DNA from: Rhytidiadelphus loreus
Lineage: Eukaryota; Streptophyta; Bryopsida; Hypnales; Hylocomiaceae
DNA length: 64,000 bases
Assembly: GCA_947034895.1 (NCBI GenBank)
Contig: OX344764.1
Coordinates: forward strand, 3,100,001-3,164,000
Direction: 5' to 3'
Below are positions 62,501-64,000 of this stretch, in pieces. The notes below the pieces were generated by a model that saw only the letters and a program-made list of their open reading frames with translations, searched no databases and was not told the origin of the DNA. Each line of letters opens with the position of its first letter. Position 1 is the stretch's first letter. The translations under genes were made by a program, and so were the position numbers.

Positions 62501-63790
62501 AGTGGTCAAAGAAGACAAGTTCCCCACTTCCTTTGGCAAGGACGCCAAGCTTGAAGACCTATTCAAATTGAGAGTGGTCAAGGAAGACAAGTTCCCCACT
62601 TCCTTTGGCAAGGACGCCAAGCTTGAACACTCACTCAAATCGAGAGTGGTCAAGGAAGACAAGTTCCCCACTTCCTTTGGCAAGGACGCCAAGCTTGAAC
62701 ACCTACTCAAATCAAGAGTGGTCAAAGAAGACAAGTTCCCCACTTCCTTTGGCAAGGCCGCCAAACTTGAACACCAACTCAAATTGAGAGTGGTCAAGGA
62801 AGACAAGTTCCCCACTTCCTTTGGCAAGGCCGCCAAACTTGAACACCAACTCAAATCAAGAGTGGTCAAAGAAGACAAGTTCCCCACTTCCTTTGGCAAG
62901 GACGCCAAGCTTGAAGACCTATTCAAATTGAGAGTGGTCAAGGAAGACAAGTTCCCCACTTCCTTTGGCAAGGACGCCAAGCTTGAACACTCACTCAAAT
63001 CGAGAGTGGTCAAGGAAGACAAGTTCCCCACTTCCTTTGGCAAGGACGCCAAGCTTGAACACTCACTCAAATCGAGAGTGGTCAAGGAAGACAAGTTCTT
63101 CACTTCCTTTGGCAAGGCCGCCAAACTTGAACACCAACTCAAATTGAGAGTGGTCAAGGAAGACAAGTTCCCCACTTCCTTTGGCAAAGCTTCCAAGTTT
63201 CTACACCCTTCCAAATTGAGAGTGGTCAAGGAAGACAAGTTCTTCACTTCCTTTGGCAAGGCCGTCAAACTTGAGCACCATCTCAAATTGAGAGTGGTCA
63301 AGGAAGACAAGTTCCCCACTTCCTTTGGCAAGGCTGTCATGCTAGAACACACACTCAAATCAAGAGTGGTTAAGGAAGACAAGTTCCCCACTTCCTTTGG
63401 CAAGGCCGCCAAACTTGAACACTGAATCAAATTGAGAGTGGTCAAGGAAGACAAGTTCTCCACTTCCTTTGGCAAAGCTTCCAAGTTTCTACACCCTTCC
63501 AAATTGAGAGTGGTCAAGGAAGACAAGTTCTCCACTTCCTTTGGCAAAGCTTCCAAGTTTCTACACCCTTCCAAATTGAGAGTGGTCAAGGAAGACAAGT
63601 TCTTCACTTCCTTTGGCAAGGCCGTCAAACTTGAGCACCATCTCAAATTGAGAGTGGTCAAGGAAGACAAGTTCCCCACTTCCTTTGGCAAGGCCCCCAA
63701 GCTTGAACATCCACTCAAATCGAGAGTGGTCAAGGAAGACAAGTTTCCCATTTCCTTTGGCAAGGTTGCCAAACTTGAACAACCACTCAA
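56505..63790. repeat. Tandem array of about 100 units of 72 bp (LRR-coding)
   Basis: The repeat unit is 72 bp (24 codons). Higher-order structure is visible: near-identical blocks at 58279-58541, 58711-58973 and 60943-61205 are spaced 432 bp (6 units) and 2,232 bp (31 units); another block recurs at 62539 and 62899, spaced 360 bp (5 units). Such spacing in whole units points to unequal exchange or segmental duplication within the array. The unit is free of stops in more than one frame on the opposite strand, which produces long antisense ORFs. Confidence 0.9.
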
Positions 63791-64000
63791 GTTTAGTCTC
63801 AATAGGGTTTGGCTTGACGCAAATTTCTGCGGGAAATAGTCAAGGAATTCAAGCCCTACTAAATCAAGAATCTTTAATGATGCACAAATACCAAAAGTAT
63901 ATAATATCGAGATGCCCAAAGTAGTTCTTGTAATTGCTGTAAGTATAGATGGCAATGTATTCCAATTTTGAGAGTGTCCTATTAGAAATGCCTCTAATCG
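56819..64000 (-). CDS. Giant leucine-rich repeat protein, partial (5' end beyond the window)
   Basis: The frame is open from the right edge to a stop at 56819, about 2,390 codons. After a non-repeat lead-in ending SLKILDLVGLEFLDYFPQKF it consists of about 96 tandem 24-residue LRRs of consensus LTTLDLSxCSSLAALPKEVG plus NLSS. This is the LxxLxLxxCxxL type seen in plant NLR and related LRR proteins. There is no ATG upstream in the window: the frame stays open to position 64000. An acceptor-like TATACTTACAG at 63948-63938 could begin the exon, so N-terminal domains (NB-ARC, TIR, kinase or other) would lie to the right. The C-terminus VACKRKWRVCLA is an artefact-like tail produced by a one-base deletion near 56850. 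No signal peptide, membrane span or catalytic domain is seen. It may be a functional recognition protein or a recent pseudogene; about 96 units without a stop favour recent expansion or selection. Confidence 0.8.
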   Translation of the reverse strand, partial: RLEAFLIGHSQNWNTLPSILTAITRTTLGISILYTFGICASLKILDLVGLEFLDYFPQKFASSQTLLRLNLSGCSSLATLPKEMGNLSSLTTLDLSGCSSLGALPKEVGNLSSLTTLNLRWCSSLTALPKEVKNLSSLTTLNLEGCRNLEALPKEVENLSSLTTLNLEGCRNLEALPKEVENLSSLTTLNLIQCSSLAALPKEVGNLSSLTTLDLSVCSSMTALPKEVGNLSSLTTLNLRWCSSLTALPKEVKNLSSLTTLNLEGCRNLEALPKEVGNLSSLTTLNLSWCSSLAALPKEVKNLSSLTTLDLSECSSLASLPKEVGNLSSLTTLDLSECSSLASLPKEVGNLSSLTTLNLNRSSSLASLPKEVGNLSSLTTLDLSWCSSLAALPKEVGNLSSLTTLNLSWCSSLAALPKEVGNLSSLTTLDLSRCSSLASLPKEVGNLSSLTTLDLSECSSLASLPKEVGNLSSLTTLNLNRSSSLASLPKEVGNLSSLTTFDLIWCSSLAALPKEVGNFSSLTTLDLNRCSSLAALPKEVGNLSSLTTLDLSWCSSLAALPKEVGNLSSLTTLNLSWCSSLAALPKEVGNLSSLTTLDLSRCSSLASLPKEVGNLSFLTTLDLSWRSNLVALPKEVGNMSSLTTLDLSWCSNLAALPKEVGNLFSLTTLDLSKCSSLAVLPKEVGTLSSLTTVDLESCRNLEALPKEVGNLSSLTTLNLSWCSSLAALPKELENLSSLTTLDLTRCSNLAALPKELWNLSSLTALNLIECLSLVALPKEVGNLSSLTTLDLSWCSSLASLPKEVGNLSSLTTLDLSWCSCLAALPKEVGNLSSLTTLDLSRCSSLAFLPKELGNLSSLTTLDLNRCSSLAALPKEVGNLSSLTTLNLNKYSSLAALPKKVGNLSSLTTLDLSRCSSLVALPKEVGNLSSLTTLYLSGCLSLTALPKEVGNLSFLTTLNLSECSSLAALPKELGNLSCLTTLDLSECSRLAALPKEVGNFSSLTILDLHECSSLADLPKEVGNLSSLTTFNLIECRSLAALPKQVGNLSSLTTLDLSWCLSLVALPKEVGNLSSLTTLYLSGCLSLTALPKEVGNLSFLTTLNLSECSSLAALPKELGNLSSLTTLNLNWCFRLAAFPKEVGNLSFLTTLDLSDCSSLSALPKEVGNLSSLTTLDLDGCSSLASLPKEVGNLSFLTTLDLSWCSSLVALPKEVGNLSSLTTLYLSGCLSLAALPKEVGNLSSLTTLYLSGCLSLAALPKEVGDLYSLTTLNLNKCSNLAALPKEVGNLSSLTTLDLDGCSSLASLPKELGNLSFLTTLDLSWCSSLVALPKEVGNFSSLSTLDLSECSSLAALPKEVGNLSSLTTLDLNECRSLAALPKELGNFSSLTTLNLDGCSSLASLPEEVGNLSSLTTLNLNKCSSLAALPKEVGNLSSLTTFSLRGCSSLAALSKEVGDLSSLTTLNLSECSSLTALPKEMANLSSLTTLNLGGCSSLVALPKEVGNMSFLTTLELNSCSRLAALPNEVGNFSSLTILDLNECSSLAALPKEVGNLSSLTTFNLSECRSLAALPKEVGNLSSLTTLDLSWCSSLAALPKELENLSSLTTFDLSRCSSLAALPKELWNLSSLTALNLIECLSLVALPKEVGNLSSLTTLDLSWCSSLVALPKEVGNLSSLTTLYLSGCLSLTALPKEVGNLSFLTTLNLSECSSLAALPKELGNLSCLTTLDLSECSRLAALPKEVGNFSSLTILDLHECSSLADLPKEVGNLSSLTTFNLSECRSLAALPKEVGNLSSLTTLDLSWCLSLVALPKEVGNLSSLTTLYLSGCLSLTALPKEVGNLSFLTTLNLSECSSLAALPKELGNLSCLTTLDLSECSRLAALPKEVGNFSSLTILDLHECSSLADLPKEVGNLSSLTTFNLRGCRNLEALPKEVGDLYSLTTLNLSECRSLAALPKEVGNLSFLTTFNLNKCSSLAAFPKELGNLSSLTTLDLDGCSSLASLPKEVGNLSFLTTLDLSWCSSMVALSKEVGNLSSLTTLYLSGCLSLAALPKEVGNLSFLTTLDLSECRSLAALPKEVGNLSSLTTLNLDGCSNLAALPKEVKNLSSLTTLDLSECSSLAALPKEVGNLSSLTTLNLIECSSLAALPKELGNLSSLTALYLSWCSRLAALPKEVGNLSFLTTLYLSGCLSLAALPKELGNLSSLTTIDLSRCSSLAALPKEVGNFSSLTTLDLSWCSSLAALPKEVGNLSSLTTLDLSWCSSLAALPKEVGNLSSLITLDLRWCLSLTALSKEVGNLSSLTTFSLRGCSSLAALSKEVGDLSSLTTLDLSECSSLTALPKEMGNLSSLTTLNLGGCSSLVALPKEVGDLSFLAIVNLSGCSSLVACKRKWRVCLA

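Noticed and set aside
61206..63425. 739-codon plus-strand ORF of basic 24-residue repeats, and the many similar plus-strand ORFs at 56.8-63.8 kb
   Set aside because: They are antisense to the LRR frame. The open frame follows from the 72-bp repeat unit having no stop in that phase; the peptide matches no protein family known to me, whereas the minus strand gives a clear LRR consensus.
1..64000. tRNA, rRNA, CRISPR or prokaryotic-type operon features
   Set aside because: No A-box/B-box pair, rRNA segment or spacer-repeat array was recognised; gene structure is eukaryotic throughout.

Overview
This window is nuclear DNA of a green plant (streptophyte). The genes are split by many short introns with mostly GT-AG borders. 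The proteins are typical plant forms of DNA polymerase delta, the SNARE Sec20, TFIIIC subunit 5 and a peroxisomal enoyl-CoA hydratase/isomerase, and TTTAGGG-type (plant) telomere motifs occur. The very long array of 24-residue LRRs of the type SSLTTLDLSxCSSL and the AT-rich, transposon-littered spacers would fit a seed-free plant such as a bryophyte, but that is inference and the species cannot be named from the sequence.

Layout. 1-832: first coding exon of an enoyl-CoA hydratase/isomerase gene on the minus strand, running off the left edge. 1.3-6.3 kb: AT-rich spacer with decayed repeats and a 0.77-kb foldback element. 6.6-13.5 kb (+): complete 15-exon gene for TFIIIC subunit 5 (619 aa predicted). 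13.5-17.9 kb: spacer with a second foldback element of the same family, a 951-bp CACTA element with an AAT target-site duplication, and a perfect 47-bp-arm hairpin. 17.9-20.6 kb (+): eight-exon Sec20 SNARE gene. 20.6-24.5 kb: spacer with a CACTA-type MITE and a dispersed repeat. 24.5-34.6 kb (+): 30-exon gene for the DNA polymerase delta catalytic subunit (1088 aa predicted), with an E2F-type site upstream. 35.7-40.3 kb (-): seven-exon gene for a 267-aa protein I do not recognise, convergent with POLD1, with a spliced 5' leader starting near 41.65 kb. 41.7-52 kb: gene-poor, repeat-rich spacer. 52.1-64 kb (-): a giant LRR gene, open for about 2,390 codons to the right edge. It carries about 96 uninterrupted 72-bp LRR units, then a 1-base deletion and about 17 further decayed units, which are split by a 3,552-bp non-autonomous CACTA element with a TTA target-site duplication.

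How the genes relate. POLD1 (replication), TFIIIC5 (Pol III transcription), Sec20 (Golgi-to-ER transport) and the hydratase (fatty-acid oxidation) are independent housekeeping genes; nothing suggests co-regulation. The LRR gene is lineage-specific, repeat-driven and partly decayed. The most notable features are: two U12-type introns in neighbouring genes (AT-AC in TFIIIC5, GT-AG in POLD1); a HEEL C-terminus on Sec20; the LRR super-array with higher-order repeats and its CACTA interruption; and several CACTA-family and foldback elements. All exon borders were assigned by eye from splice consensus, reading phase and known protein families; phases are consistent through every complete gene model.
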